From NCBI GenBank assembly GCA_030248135.1, contig JASANC010000155.1, positions 1-64,000 of the forward strand: a DNA stretch of 64,000 nt. Reading direction: 5' to 3'. This DNA is from Theristus sp. LFF4_11. Its lineage: Eukaryota > Nematoda > Chromadorea > Monhysterida > Xyalidae. The position numbers were made by a program, and so were the translations under genes. Shown here piece after piece: positions 43,689 to 59,000 of this stretch (its first letter is position 1; each line of letters starts with the position of its first letter). The notes under the pieces were generated by a model. It worked only from the letters and a program-made list of their open reading frames with translations, did not search any database and was not told the origin of the DNA.

Positions 43689-46600
43689 AGGTGCAGTGCA
43701 ACAGCAATCGGGAAAACATTAAAAATTGACGTCGTGTCATGTGATACCCATGCGTCTTCTTACGGTAAGTTTCTGCTGGAATGCATCCGATGTTCACACA
43801 CACTCAAAAATTTCTCTTTGCTGCTGTTCCGTTATGTTATTCTGCTTGTTTGTTTGTAAAGCAGGCTATTTTTCTGTTCAACAGCTGCTGTAATTGAATG
43901 CTTGCCTGGTGTGTTTTTGAAGTTTTCGCAATAATACTTATTTCGAGTTTCCCCTTCCCGTTGATTGTTTTCCGTCGGCAGCTAACACCAGCTTTTCGAT
44001 TTGCTTCGTCGCTTCAGGCTTTATCCCGGACGAGTCTTAGTGTCAAATTTTTTTTTCTACCGTTAAAACGTTTTTTTTCATTGTAGTTCCCCATATGATT
44101 GCCGTTCGTCGTTCCCGTTGTTGCTTATTTTATGTCGTTCGATCCATTTTTGGACACGCTCTTAATCAGCTAAGCTGTTTGTTAAGCAAGTTTGTCAGGA
44201 AAAACGGTTTGTTTGCAAATGTGTCCGCCTTAATCGCATCACATAGCAAAAACTTTCCCACTGCCATCTCCTGCCACATAAAAGCACATAAAGCTAAATA
44301 ACAACAACAAAATAACAAAAAAAACCGTTCGCCTACTTAAACCAACTAAACCCCGTCGGATCGAGACACCGATATCGCCAATACACACAGAGTGCCTTCG
44401 GCTTAAAGACAGGCAGGCGGCTGAAGATAAGTGTAAGCGGATCAGGTTCATTCTGCTGCTCTGTTATTGTCATCGTTTTTTCTCTCTCTCTCGGTTTGTT
44501 GTCGTTTCGTTGTTATTTTTGTGTTTAGCAGCATTGTAGCTGGCTAAGAGGAACACGATGGAGATGAAATGGGCAACAACATCGACAAACAAACGACAAA
44601 ACGAGCACGCACCGACATTTACATTCCCATGAATCTAATGGTGTTTGTGTGTACGTAACTAAGCTAGTTAAAAGGCTAATACTAGCTAATACTACACTCG
44701 ATCTTCTCCTTGTCCTCTCGGAAACCGCGTGTACCGTAAGCCGTTTTGTAGCCTGAAGTGCAGTGGGAAGCTGACACAAAAGGTGCGTCTCTGGAGCTGC
44801 TGGTGTTGCTGTTGTACGTTTCAACGGATTTGCGACGGTGAGAGGTTATATGTGTTGTGATTTCACTTACATAGTCTCCCTATAACGTGCACTGCTGGCA
44901 ATATTTTCAAACATCGGTGGAACAGAAAATCGGCAGCCAACAATTGGGATATGAGCTCAAGACGGAAATGTACCCCAAGCACTGAACACAATGTCTTACA
45001 AGTATAAATTCGTTTCAACAATATTGGCGCTCTCCCCATGTTGAAAATTATGGCATTATCATTGTTGTAAAAACTCAGTGTAAACGTGTACCATAGCGGT
45101 GCATTATTACCGGTTATTTTACCCAGATGCTTTTGCTTTTGTCTCTCCATTCTTCTTCTCGCCTTTTTGCTCAGTTTTCACACCAGTTCAATGGCAAATT
45201 GTTCCGCACACACACACACACGCAAAGTATGTTCAAGATCGATCGCTGTGTTGTCTTACATTTATATTGGTGTTTTTAAACAGATCAAGCGTCACCTGAC
45301 AGCGCCGTTTGCTTCTTCTTGTCATACGCACATTGTAGTCGATTTCGGTTTCGGGCATTTACAGACAACAACAAGTTTATCTTTGCGATGATGAGATGAC
45401 CGAAGAGCGGAGAGCGCTTTGCCTTGACCGTCAGTTGTTTGTTATTATTCTTTCCGCCGTGTGTATATACATTGTATATGTGCGTCTTTTTCTCGTTATG
45501 TTCGCTGTTTTTAATGATGTGCGGCGGTGGTTAAACGGTGCCGAAGCATAGTGCAACAACAAGCTCTTTAACGAGTGGATACATACTGAAATGGTGCTCT
45601 GTGCATCTTGCTGGTGGTGTACGTCTGTATGTGCATGTACAAACGCCTGTCGCGGACTCATCATCTTTTCACAACCGCCACTCTTTTAGCCCTCTTACGG
45701 GCTGGTTAGTTGGCCACACCTTTTGTTTACACGCTTGAAATTTATGAGTTGTCCCGCGCGCGCGTTAGTTTGTTGTGTGTAAAACTAACACCATTTTTGC
45801 CACCCTATCGCACAGATTACGGCGGCGTGCTCTGCGAAACATAAACACACTTCCCTCCGTCCCTTTGCTAAATGATCATTTTCAGGCATAAATACATACA
45901 TATAATATACATGTATATATCAGTGGGAACACAATACACACAAAATCACAGACACATGTCGCACGGACGCAGCTTTATGGGCAGACGGCTTTTCAGACAA
46001 GAGAAACTGAGATTGAGAGACATATACAATGTACACAGCAGCACAAACGGCATATCACAAAAAACCTACAAAAACGACTTGAAGCACTTTTATGAACACT
46101 TGTCTGTATGTATGACCTGCGGCGGCTTTTTTCGCGACAAGTTATATGCGCTGCCCCGAAGTCACGTTGGTTTTTATTTATATTTAGATTAGCTTGTTGG
46201 GTGTTCTGCCGCCCGTATATGTGAAATGGGGTCTGAGGCCAATTCGCGCGGTATGACCACATGGGCGAGTCGTGTGCGCCGTTTTGATTAGTCGCCTAGA
46301 TTGCAATTATGTACATTCGGTTGATGATGCGCACATGTGTGCATGTGTGCGGCAAACAATGCGCGGTTGTCCCGTATTACTTGCGGTTTGGTGAGAGAGA
46401 ATGCAATCTAATAACAACTGGCATGTCCGGACACCGATACATAACGTGTCATTACACACATTGATATGGACGATATGATACAAGTATATGTACATCGTTC
46501 AAAACAAACAGATCATTGTATACCACCAATATCGTCTCACTTCTCTGCAATTACCGTAGCCACTGGCCATGTACCACCTACCGACACGGAGCCCCCAGAA

Positions 46601-49600
46601 AGCAACCGGTGATTTTCTGTCATAGATATTATACACGTATGTACATACTCTCTCTTAGCATCTTTGTCGCCCCGAACCATACGGCGGAAATTAAAACAGC
46701 AGCATGTCTCGGTGTTTGTAGAGTGTGTGTATATGGAGTCGATTACGTTTGCTGTGTGCGGGTCCCCTCCCTGATAATCAGCACATACATGTACGATACC
46801 GGTTGCGGGCCCCGATCATATATGTGCAACATACATACACATGTACATGTACATGTTTGAATGCATGTTGGTTGTAGTGTTCATTTCCGGCAGACACAAA
46901 TATACAAACACAAACATCGGGCCACACCGCGAAACACAATATTTGCGGGCACAATCTCGTGTTTCGTGTGCGGCAACCCGCGAGTTTTTGCGCAGGAGCA
47001 CAGCTAATATCCGTTTTATCAGTGTTCCATTAGCTGCGGCGCACCGCCTGCGCCATGTGGTTGCAGCCATATCTACACGTGCACATACATGTACACGTTT
47101 CACAAATCGTAATCAATGTTTCTTAGGCCAGTTTTGTATATATAATGCTGCTTGCTGACTCGTATGTAATGCAATCGCAATTGAAAATCTCCACTATTCC
47201 AAACGCACAACAAACAAACCCACAAAAAACTCTTAAATGTACCGGTATATATATATTGTTCTCTCGGTATACTTATCTCAAAAACATCACATGCACGCCA
47301 CATCAAAACTCTAAAACTCGAGTCCGATCCACATGTACAATATATGAGAATAAATTGTGTGCATGTTTCGTTCCAGACCAACAGTTCTGTTATTTAAGAG
47401 CTCTCGTTAAAAGCATTCGATTAAATAAACTGGCGGCATTCAACATACATACACAACACAACGAGCACACCGGAACATGTAGCCATGTTACGTACATGCT
47501 GTATAACATGTATATAACACGTGTTACATGCACAATTAATCGCACCAAGTCGTAGCCGAAACTTGTATCTACATGCCACATGCTGTGCGCCAAAGCGCTT
47601 GCCTCCTCCATAAAAGCCTGAGATTTCATGAAAACTTTTGTAGCAGACAAGTTTTGTCGCACACATTGCGCTTTTTTGTCATATTATTTCTCTTACTACA
47701 TGCGTACAGTGTGAACGTTACGTGTAAATGATGAAATGAGTGTTCAAATTGAACAACACGGTCACAGATACACTGTACAATTGTTTTACGCGGTGTGTCG
47801 TCGCCATGCTTTTTGTGAAATTGTTGATGGCTCCTTCGATAATTCCAATTCGTCCTGAAATTCACCCAAAAATACATACCATGTATGTACACATATAAAA
47901 CTCAAACCAAACAGAAAGACGACATTGACACGACGTTTAACGACACGTGATAGAGAGACAAGCGTAAATACCAGCATACGTGCACGCACATTTGAGTATG
48001 TTATGCGAAATACAAGAAACGATGATGATGACGGCTGATCGGATTTCTGCTGCAGCACAAACGCGATATATTTATTACAGCGTTTAAACTGTATATAAAC
48101 TGCTTGCTGAGCATCAGTAATTCTCGACCTGATTGAGTGGTTCGGTGCGGTACGCTGTCTTTGGTGGCGGCGCTTGCCGCGCCGTTTACAGTAAGCAAAC
48201 GAAGACATTGTTGAACAATAAATAGTACACGTGTCCGCAAAACCAATATACAATGCATACATGTTATACGTTGTGTTGTTTGTGCGCGAATGTGAAAAAC
48301 AGTGATCCTCACTGTTCAAACTGCAGTCGATTTGCATAGTATACATGTAGATTTCAAAAATCTAAAGACGATCACAATAAGCACATCACCTTAATCCGGT
48401 CCCGGACTCCACTATTGACCGAGTAATATCTCAAAGGAGACTTGCCGCCGCTTAATCTGTCGCATATATTTAACTCTTTATACATTATTACCTTGTCGAT
48501 ATGCAATGTTCCTTCGGATATGTTTGCTATGTACACCGCATGTCTCTGTGTACAGTATGTCTCGGTTGAATTGCTGATGCGTGCAACTGTGTGTATTGTA
48601 AGTTGAAGCAAAACTTCTTGAATAAGATCTAAGAGATGAAGTCGCGCTATTACTTTGACAAATGCCGCTCATTCTCGACGTATAGGTAGGATCGAACGAG
48701 TTGTCAAACATCTGCAAATGATTCTGGAGAGCCTCTACATAATATGTGTTTTAGCGTCAACTTTCAGTTTGTCGGACAACTCTTACAGTGTACAATAAGT
48801 CGCTGTCTTTGTTGTTCGGAGACATATACTTGTAGTGTGCAGCTGGACTAACGTCCCTTTCAAATAGGAACTGTCCATGTCAGTCAGGTATCAACCGGTA
48901 AGTTTGGTTGATATTCACTTGCAATAAAAAAGGCATATCGGTGCAGCTTGCTAAATGCTCTCTTTTACATCATATTGCATTGTAAGCTGCCGACGTGGGT
49001 ATGTGTGCGACTGTTGTTTGCACAGTCGCTGTGCACATTTTCTTTTGCGCATTGCGTATTTTAATGTGTGTTTAACGTTTGGCTAATCGCGCCGTAAAGC
49101 AACAAATAAAGCCGAAGAGTCGGCAGCGCTATGCTTCGATCGCTCCGATTTTGGAAAACGGCATTGATGATGCGTTTAGTATTTCTTGTTGAAACATGCT
49201 GTCCTGCGTCAATCGGCTGGCTGATTTTTTTGAAATGTTACATTGTCGTTGGTGTATCAAACAGGCAACTAACAAACGTTGGAACTCGATAATCAGAACA
49301 ACAAAGCAAAAAATAAATGGCGGTTCGCCGTTACTGCAACCACTATTACGATTGCACAATTGATATCTATCTTTAGTTGTTTGCAGGTATTTTGCGTTAA
49401 CTTTCTTTTTAAATGCCGCAACTACAGTATTACCTATGTTGACTTAAAAAAACGCCGCCCACACGAGGCAAACAACGGTAGCTTGTTTGAATGTTGGTAC
49501 ACAGTTTCAAAATACGCTTGTTTTGTTTGTTTTTCGGCTACGGTATAGTAGATCGCTTTTTTAAATGCCGCAAATGATTACCTTATGAGGATTTTCGCAT

Positions 49601-50202
49601 TTTCAGAAACAGCTGTACTAACATCATGTACAATGTATGCGAGTGTGTTGCAACACAAACACGACCATTTTAATTCTCATCATTTTGCATTTTATTGTGT
49701 TTTGTCAGAATCTCTTGCTATTCTCAGAAACACACAATGGATTTTGAATTCAATTAAATTACGACTCTACAATAATGTTCGAAGGACATTAGGGAACCAA
49801 CCATACAGCATATCATTGACATCCGTCTATACATCCGTAAATACATAGATGGTCGAATCACAATCAGATGCGTTTTTTTGTTGTTTCGGTGCTTCTAGTA
49901 AGCTGCGTAAACAATCCGAAAAAATATACAAAGTAGCAGAAAATATTCACTAATACAAATTGTCAATTCAGTAGCATCCGATACGTACAGTACGAAAGCA
50001 ACAAACATACAATCTGAACCAGCACAGCTTTACACTAAATAAGTTACCATCGAATCCGTACCAAATTAACAAATCCACAGGTACGAAAATTTGAAAAAAA
50101 CACGAAGTCAGATACAAATTAAACAATTGTATTTGTATAAAAAGAAACCAGCGTGACGAGTACCAAGTACAGAACTACAATGTACAAAATTGAAAAGGAA
50201 CA
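43689..50202. other. Gene-poor region
   Basis: No supported gene. AT-rich, with many ACATGTA, GTACATGT and CA/TG motifs from about 45890 onward. Short ORFs lack motifs and codon bias. Confidence 0.6.
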
Positions 50203-50681
50203 TACCGTATTACCCCCATTAAACCCCCCCCCCCCCCCACCATTAATCCCCCCCCCCCACCAATAAACCCCCACCCCCCCCCCGACCAGTTTCCAAATAA
50301 TCCCCCCCCCCACAAATAATCCCCCATGGGGGTTAATTGGAAACCTGTTTGAAACACATACCCAGCGAATTCAGTGGCTGAATGCAGTGACATTGGTGAA
50401 ATTGTGCTACCAAAGGCCCCAAATGGATGAGTTAATGGTAATTTCATTACAAAAGGCTGTTACAAAAGGAAATCTCTGTGAAAAGTAGAAGTTTCTGCAA
50501 CTTTCTTGCCTGCCATGCAAGGTATTTTTGCCATTTTTCAACAAAACCCCACCCCTAGAAATTTTTGTATAATAAACCCCCCCCCCCACCAATAATCCCC
50601 CCCCCCCACCAATAAACCCCCACCCCTAAAAGTCGCTGACGTATTAATCCCCCATGGGGGTTTATTGGGGGTAATACGGTA
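50203..50681. mobile_element. MITE family M3, copy 2
   Basis: Same ends (TACCGTATTACCCCC, GGGGGTAATACGGTA) and core as 13298-13725. It is about 50 bp longer because the poly-C runs in both arms are expanded. TA flanks on both sides. Confidence 0.87.
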
Positions 50682-50990
50682 AATAATGTTTGTTTTCAAC
50701 TTCTTCATGAAGCGAATATTGAAAGAAGTAAAACAAAATGGCTTGAACGCGGGTGATACATGCAGAATAATAGATCGGTATAGGAATCACAAAGGACACG
50801 AAGAAAAATAATGCAACAATAATAAGCAGCACAAACTCGGGCACAAATCGAACAAGCAAAAGCGACCATTGTAGTTTAATGCAACGTAAAATTATGTCAC
50901 TCATCAAGAAGCAAATAAAAAACGACGGGAAATCAAACCCTGTATGTTAACGATTAATTGAATGCGATAAAACTTTTTTCCATATATTCA

Positions 50991-50996
50991 TTTATT
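50991..50996 (-). promoter_or_regulatory. Candidate polyadenylation signal of the Iroquois gene
   Basis: TTTATT on + is AATAAA on the gene strand, 35 bp after the stop codon at 51032. Confidence 0.5.
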
Positions 50997-51031
50997 AATT
51001 AACTATTCATTTCTTACTTTCTCCCCGGAGT

Positions 51032-54000
51032 TCAACTGCTCGAAGTTCTACTTGTCGTCGTCGTCGGCGATGGCGAGTTGGTCGATTGACGACTGTTGCC
51101 TCTGTTCAGCGGTTGTTGTCCGGTGCCCCCGGCGGCATTAGCCGTGACAGAGACGTGTTTGCCTGGAAAGCAGAAAAAAAACAACAATGTGGATGACATT
51201 ATTGGAATATATAAAACAGTCGGGCAAAATATATACACTGTAAGTGTCATATTTCTTGCGGAACCGCCCATCATTTCCCAAGTAGAAAACGAGACTGTGT
51301 TAGCGTGTTGTCACCTATGTGGACCTAAAAATTTTTCTGACCGAACGTCCGGTTGTCACACCGCACATAATGTTGACATGTCTACATCTCGCATGTGTGA
51401 CACAACACACACCCCATCGTTCTTTGTCAAAAACCTACTGTGTGTGTGTGTGTGTGTAGCGTCAGCGCTTGGAAAAAGTTATATCTCATATAACAAACAA
51501 CAACTGTATAACATGGTGCGCTGACGCAAATTGTTCACTTTTTAAAAATGAAGAAACGGCTTGTCGACGAAAACATCCACAGCTCCTCACACATATCATA
51601 ACCGGCAGTCGGTGGCTTTCCCTTCGACCAACATGAACACATATACAAACACGTAAATTTGCCGTTATAATGTCCTCTCTCGGCGATACTTGTCAGCTAA
51701 CAATTCAATGGACTTTAACCGCACACTTCGACCGATTTATAAACGAAAACAGCGCTAAAGCTATCATAACAACGACGGCGACACATTATAACCGCGCTGT
51801 TACATGTTCGACGGGAACATCTGTTTCGCGCCTCCGGTTGCTCTACCATATAGTCATATAAGCGGCAAAGTAATTGCCTACTATATAACACACACACACA
51901 TGTAGACATGTGCATACATTGTAATTTACGTGCTGTTGTGCTTTTGTTTCAGGCTTGTAAAAACGCTCTAAGTCAGTATTATTTGCAAGTCATAGCTGGT
52001 TTTGAAGCCATTTTTTACGTACTGCTGTGTCTATGTTGCCGACGGGATGATGTACAACGACAAGCTCGATTGCAATATAATAAACAAAGTGTATATGTGT
52101 CTTTGTGGTGCACACCATGTACATGTGCATGATCATTTAGCGGCACATCTGCGCTCACCAACTATCATAGCAGAGAGCAAAGCAACAACCGGACTAACGG
52201 GTGAAAAGCGCTCTTTATACTGTTATTATTATAAAGTGACAACAACACTTCCATTACAAGCACACACATATCACATACCGGCAGTCAATATGACTACAGA
52301 AACATGCGCACATTTGATTTGCAAACACAAATAAACATGCAACCCTGTACTGAAACACACGTTTGCCTACGGTAAGCACGTTTTGTCACGTTGCGTTTTT
52401 CAATTTTAAACAACAACAGAAAATACAAGCTTATTTCCACATTTAGTGAACTCTCGTGTGCGTGTGCGCGCAGCTGCACTCTCTTGTGCTTGGTCATATG
52501 TTTTTCATTCAAACTACATGTGTTTTCATATCATAACAAGATGCCACATGCTGGTACACGCAAAATATATGGTCGTTGTTGTTAACGTTGTATCAGTGGT
52601 CGTGGAGTTTAATTAAGTGTATACATTTATATGCATGTACAATGAACTACACACACAAAAACACCGCGGAGTAAAAAAAGAACAAGTTTGTCGAAAAATG
52701 CATCTGCTTGCCGTGCTGGTGGTGGTGATGGCATAAAGTACATGAAAACGAACAAACCATCACGCAAGCAAACGTGCAGATGATTTAACATAATGTAGTC
52801 ATCACATGTGTCTATACAAACACACGAAGTGCAAAAAAACCGCGCCACCCATCCACGGCGACCAAGGACGAAATCAGCAAAAAATAGCAAAACGCAAGGA
52901 AATTGACTGATGCGCTCTGTAGCAATCAATGCCAAAAACGAGAGAGAAAGCAAAAAACCACGCAACTGCATGTATAGTCATGTTATGTAGTTGTATGTAT
53001 GTACATGTATATACATTCCCTGTCAGCGGTTTGTATGAGTGCCGCCACATTTTTTGATAGTGTAATTTATACATGTTTGCGTCTTAATTCAAAATAAGTC
53101 TATTATGTTTTTGGACGCTGCACTGCACTCTGTTTGACTTGCACCGGGCTACTGGTGTACGGGACAAGTGGCATGTCTATGTACGTGTGCACAACGCGCT
53201 TGGTTACAAACAAGCAAACCACATGCAACGTGTGTAACATGATCACCACGCGCGGTGTAATCATACTAAACTATGTGCAAACCATATGCACATGCATGTA
53301 ATGTACATAGTATGCACCTCCTCCTCTCTGACTCTTTCCGCAGTCTGTCACTTGCGATGATTTCATTCCATGATTTGGTGGCAATCTATTTCAATATACT
53401 GCTAAACAACATGCATATACCCACATATGTATCAATGATCATGTGTATAAACAAACGCGTACAATATACTTTTGTGCGGAATGAACAACAACAACATCAA
53501 CAACAACAACACCACCATCAACCTGTTTAGATGTATCAAACTATCTAAGTGGAAACAAACATACAGCGCAACATGTAAATCCGCAGCATGTAAATCCACA
53601 CCGTACGTTGTGTACATGTATCTTGTTTGTTTGCGGGTGTCACTAACCTTATTGGATACACTTGTGTTTGGATATTTTGGGCTTGAATGAACTTTTTAAA
53701 CACGACGTGCGCACAAATTCAATTTTAATAACAATGTAATAATGTCCAATGTGTGCGCGTCGGGGTATTTGTGCTGTAATATCTGTATAAAACGCGCGAC
53801 TAATACTAATGGGTTTATGCACTTTTTTCGTGTTGCCCCATACATACAGGGTACATGCACGGTTGAGCGCGATACTTGGCGTCAACATGTTGACAAAAAT
53901 ATGCATGTATAATGTAACATATGTTGAATGTTAGGACATCATCACGAGTAATACGGTAACATGTGTACGTACACACAGACATGTCAACTTTTGGCTACCG

Positions 54001-56001
54001 TATCGAATTGGCCATTTTCGGTCAGAAATCGGACTTCAGATATGATGATTAGGAGAAAAAACAGAATCATTCTCCGATATCATCACACATATTGTGTGTA
54101 CGTATTTCAAAAAAGTAATAATTGCCTTCATGATCATGTTTGTACAAACAGAACGTGAGGCCCATGGCATACATAATATGTGGAATTGCAATGAAGACGA
54201 CCATCTAAGATTGATTAAGCGATTCGCGATTTGGTGTGCTGATTACATTCACATGCAAAATCAATTGATTGACGATGGGCCACCCCATGGACACGAACGC
54301 AGACCACCCAGATGTAGCTACAAATCTATGCCCACAAAAAACACACACCAACAACGGACAATACACATTCATAATCGCTGGTTTATTTTACAATATCACT
54401 TGCTGAAAAGACGGAACGATAATCTATTAAAAAACGGCGTAACGATCTCACACAATATATGCAAAGGAGAAAAAGCAGCCCGCAGCCATAAGGCAGATGC
54501 ATGATGTAGATGCTGAAAAAACCATGTGTTTTTTCGTTCATATTCTTTACTCTTTGAAATCGATGTTCATTTTCTCTTATGACCGCGGATACAGATGTCC
54601 ATGGGGTGACACATCGTAAAAACGCGCATATGAACAACCGAACGGCCATACAAACAAATGAAATACAACAATGCCTTCATCAGATCTTCGAATTATATAA
54701 TTCGTGTCATTGTGTAAAACACGCCACACCTCGCTCCCCACACACCGTGCAATACAATGTACATGCTGACAAAATGATCATGATCATGAATATTCAAAAA
54801 GTGATACGGTACATACATTCACAATGAATTCGTGTTTGCACTTTGTGCGAATATGTTAAAATCATTAAATGAGCAACATCGTGATGGTTTGCATCAAACG
54901 GCTTTATTAATTTTCATTCCTGTGTCCTTTTTAAAGGCTTGCGCAACCGTGTGACCCCCAAACTGTTATCGTTGAAATAATGGCAAACGGTATTGAATTG
55001 AAACACCGGCAACATGTCACCGTTCCAGACACATGTTCAAATGCACAGGCATGTTTTAAGCGTTTTCAACGCGTCTTATCTCTTTTGCATTGTTTTTGAT
55101 ATACATTCTATGTTTGTCCCTCCACGTCTACAGCTCCTTCGTAATCGCTTAATCATTACATGCCACAAAATACTTACTGTATACATAACTGCAAATCATA
55201 GTCCAGTGAGCATATACTTGTTTCGTTTTTGTTATCAGCGAAGCAACGTGTTCAAACATTACGAACAATTTGCAATGTACATAGCAGCGAGCAAACTATG
55301 AATTTATTAGCCGCTAATTCCCACCCCGGAACGGTTGTTTAAGCTGCCCCACCGTCTTTAGCACCACTTACATTGTTATTCAAAACTGATACAGGCGTAT
55401 GCTTGCCATTTTTGATGTTTGAATCGTGAACATTGATGTTGTTTGCATTTATTACGTATATTAACTGCTTGTAACATGCTATATAACTCCTCTCTCCCTT
55501 ATCAGCAACAAAACATGTGTCTCGGTTTGTCAGTAGTTCAGACAAAAATATATGCTTACACAAAAGAAAGACACACACACATCACACTATATGAACAAAA
55601 AAAAACACGCGTCCCATCAAGTTTTCACAACACCGATAGATTGGTTTGTTGATTGTGTTTGCTTTGCTGACTTATCTACTCCTCCCGACCGTCGCTTTTT
55701 TTCTCGGTCGGCCAAAAGTATTATGGCGAAAAAAGCGCAAATCTTGATTGACATGTTTATGGGGCTACAAAACAGCGCACACAAGACATTTATGCAACAA
55801 ATGACACAGGCATGGTATTTTGCACATTTGAAGCAACTTTCTTAAGAAAGAAATCAAGGCTGGATGTAACCTAATGCAGATCAATAAACTAACAATGAAC
55901 GGTAAAAGACCGTAATTTACCTGTGGTGACCGGTGTTGTGGTTGTGCTGGTGCTGGTAGCTGCCGTCGTTCGGGAAGCTTGCGTCGGTGTTAACTGTTGC
56001 A

Positions 56002-56034
<33 letters not shown>

Positions 56035-59000
56035 GAGCGTGATGCGCCTGTTGAGCGGCGCTGAACATCGCGGCTGCAGCGGCGGCCGGATTCAGCGCGA
56101 ACGACGCCAAATTCGGCGCGAACGCCGCTGCGGTCGAGGTGGCCGGGCCGTGATGCGGAGACCGTAGGAACATCTCCGGTCTTATGGCCATCTGCGGCAT
56201 CATCGGCGGCCGCGCGGCGTACAGCGCGGCGATGTGCTGTTGCCACGGGTTGAACGTGAAATGTTGCGCGAGATGCGGCGGTGGCAAATGCGGCCCGGCC
56301 GTTGCCGTCGTCGTGGTTTTCGGCGATTTTTGGTCGGACTGATCGCTTTTAGTGGCCGACGAGCCGCCGGACGGCGTCTGCGGCGTCGTGTCGCTGTTGG
56401 AGCTGCTCGTGCTGAGGTTGTGCGCGTTGCCGGCGCTGTGCTGATGGTGGTGCGTGCTGGTGCTCGCCACCGTGTCGGCGATCGACCAGATTTTCGGCTT
56501 CTTTGCTGCCGGCGGTTCGGTGGAATCGTCGCGCGCTTTGTTCGTATCGGTGTTGTTGTTGTTATTATTATTATTACTTGTGGTAATCTTTGATTGTTGC
56601 TGCATCAGTTGATGATGCTGATGTAATGACTGATGCACGCTGGAAATGCCCGGCGGACTGTTAAGACTGTTGCTGTTTGCCTCCGAATGGTCGCGTTTGT
56701 TGTTGTTGTGGTGGTGGTTGATGGATAAGTTTGATGGCAGCTGGTGATGATGTTGTGACGCTTGATGGGCGAACTGAGCAGCGTTCAACATCGGATGGTG
56801 CGGTGGCGGTGGTGGTGGCACGAGCATTTTCATGTCGCCTGAGATAAATAAAAAAGCTTGATAACGACTGTTAAATAACAAAAAATGCGGATTCTGTGGC
56901 AGAATTTAATACGTCCATCATTACTTCCACATATTCTAAAACTCCAAACTACATTTGTGTACAACTAACTGTACTTGAAATTTGTGTGTGTTCGAGGTAA
57001 TAAAAGCAGAATTTCTTGAGGAGTTCAAGTACTTTAACCAACTTCCTAAAAATACTTCACGTATATCACTCTTTATATAAAGACAGATAGCATTTGCTTC
57101 CACATGTTTTCGTCATGACCAATATGAAACCCGTACGCTCGATCATGGACGCGGTCGACGGCACCGTGTTGTCGCTGAAGTCGGACATGCCAGACATCGG
57201 TCGCCCGTCCGAGTCGTCCAAAGGAGCACCTAGGTCGTCGTCTTCGCCCGGTCGATTCCGAGGCGACCACGTCATCTTGTTCTCTTTCTTTAAGCGTCGA
57301 CGTGCGTTCGCGAACCATGTTGACACCTGCGATAATTTTTCTTCAGATGTATGTGTGTGTGCGTGATTCAAATTAACATTCATTTTAAAGATGTATCTAA
57401 TTTAGTCAAAGTCTCTTGTGTATTTTGTTTGTTTTGTTCATTAACAGCTTAGATACAGTCATCCTCATAGATGGTCATAAAAGTTTGGAATCGAATTAGT
57501 CGCTCATACTCTCTCCCTTTCACAACACACTTGTGCTCCCCATTCGTTTCTCCTGTTTGTTTGAAGTTGAACATATAATAAAGATACCTTAATAAAAATT
57601 TGGCGATAATGCGCGTGCACCACACGCGTGTATGATTTGACCATGTATGTATACATGTTTCATAGTTTAATTATCGGATCTACACAGATACTTGAATCGA
57701 CCAGATCAGACATCGAGATACACAAACACTACTGTTATTCGTTCACAGGTTTATCATGATCTTACAACTTACTAACTTTTAACTAACTAGGACACACGTT
57801 TCTCCACAGCATCCGCATACCACACGTGTCTTCATCATATACCGTAGCCACTGTGTTGCGTTGCACACTTGAAAATACCCTTGTAAACGTTATATACATA
57901 CGTGCGTACATATAACTCGATGATAACTTAACTTAACACACATTGATTCAGACATTATGCGATATTGATAGCCATTTTCGGACAGACGTATATAGCCGCG
58001 AAGGAAACCGCTACATATCTTTTTAAATACATCTTAAACTGCCATGGTGTCATGAACACGCATGTATTTCGCGTATGTTAACGCGATGGTAAATAGACAG
58101 AGACAGTTTTATGTGTGTTTGTGCGCAATGTTTACAAGGAAAAGATTGGTTTGAAGGTGAAACTCAGTACGCGCCATTCGGAAAGAAAGTATAAATCACA
58201 CAGTGGAAATGCAAATAAATGAATATATAACGTCAGAAGAGAAACCGTTTGCTTGTTGCCGCCTTTGCAGAACATAATACGCCAGAAAAACACATGTATT
58301 CACGTGCTTCTACATACATACAAACTATATATATCAGTAATGACACACACGATTGTAAAACTATGTACTAGCAATCGCATATAAAAGTACATCCAGTGTG
58401 TGTGATCATTTACACGGCACATGCAGATACGGGAACATGTACGTACATCTCACCGGTGGCCTTCGGTTTGCTCCAGAGAAAGCGTCTTTCTGACACCGGG
58501 GAATTAAATACACTGTGTACGATCTGTACGTGTGTATTACGACCATGGTCATCATCGCTCTATGATTATACTGGTTCGATTACATATACGTGAGCAGGAA
58601 CATTTTATATTAGTTACGGCCAGATTTTTTAAACAGAAAATTGCGGTCTCTGCTGTTTTTCAAGCAGATGATGTCTTCATGCGCATCTTCAAAGATGTTT
58701 GCGTGTGTATTCCTCAAACCCGTTACGTATACATGCTCTTTCAATGTGGAAAATCATATAACATGCATGTATAATGTACACACAATACGTGTGTTTAGTT
58801 TCTCAATGTATGTATATTTTTTAAACCATGAAGGTGTTCTACTGTTTGCGAACGTGAAACCATTCACGGAACATGAAAACCTATTATTTCGGCGATGAAT
58901 CGAAGTACATAACAAATGAGATTATCAAACCGTGTTGTATGCGTCCGTTCACAACGGTATGACATTTGTTTACACAATTTGTTTCGCCAACCTATAGTAT

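Noticed and set aside
54094..54504. 136-codon ORF in the Iroquois intron
   Set aside because: Random-looking composition rich in His/Asn/Ile from AT-rich, CATG-rich DNA; no domain.
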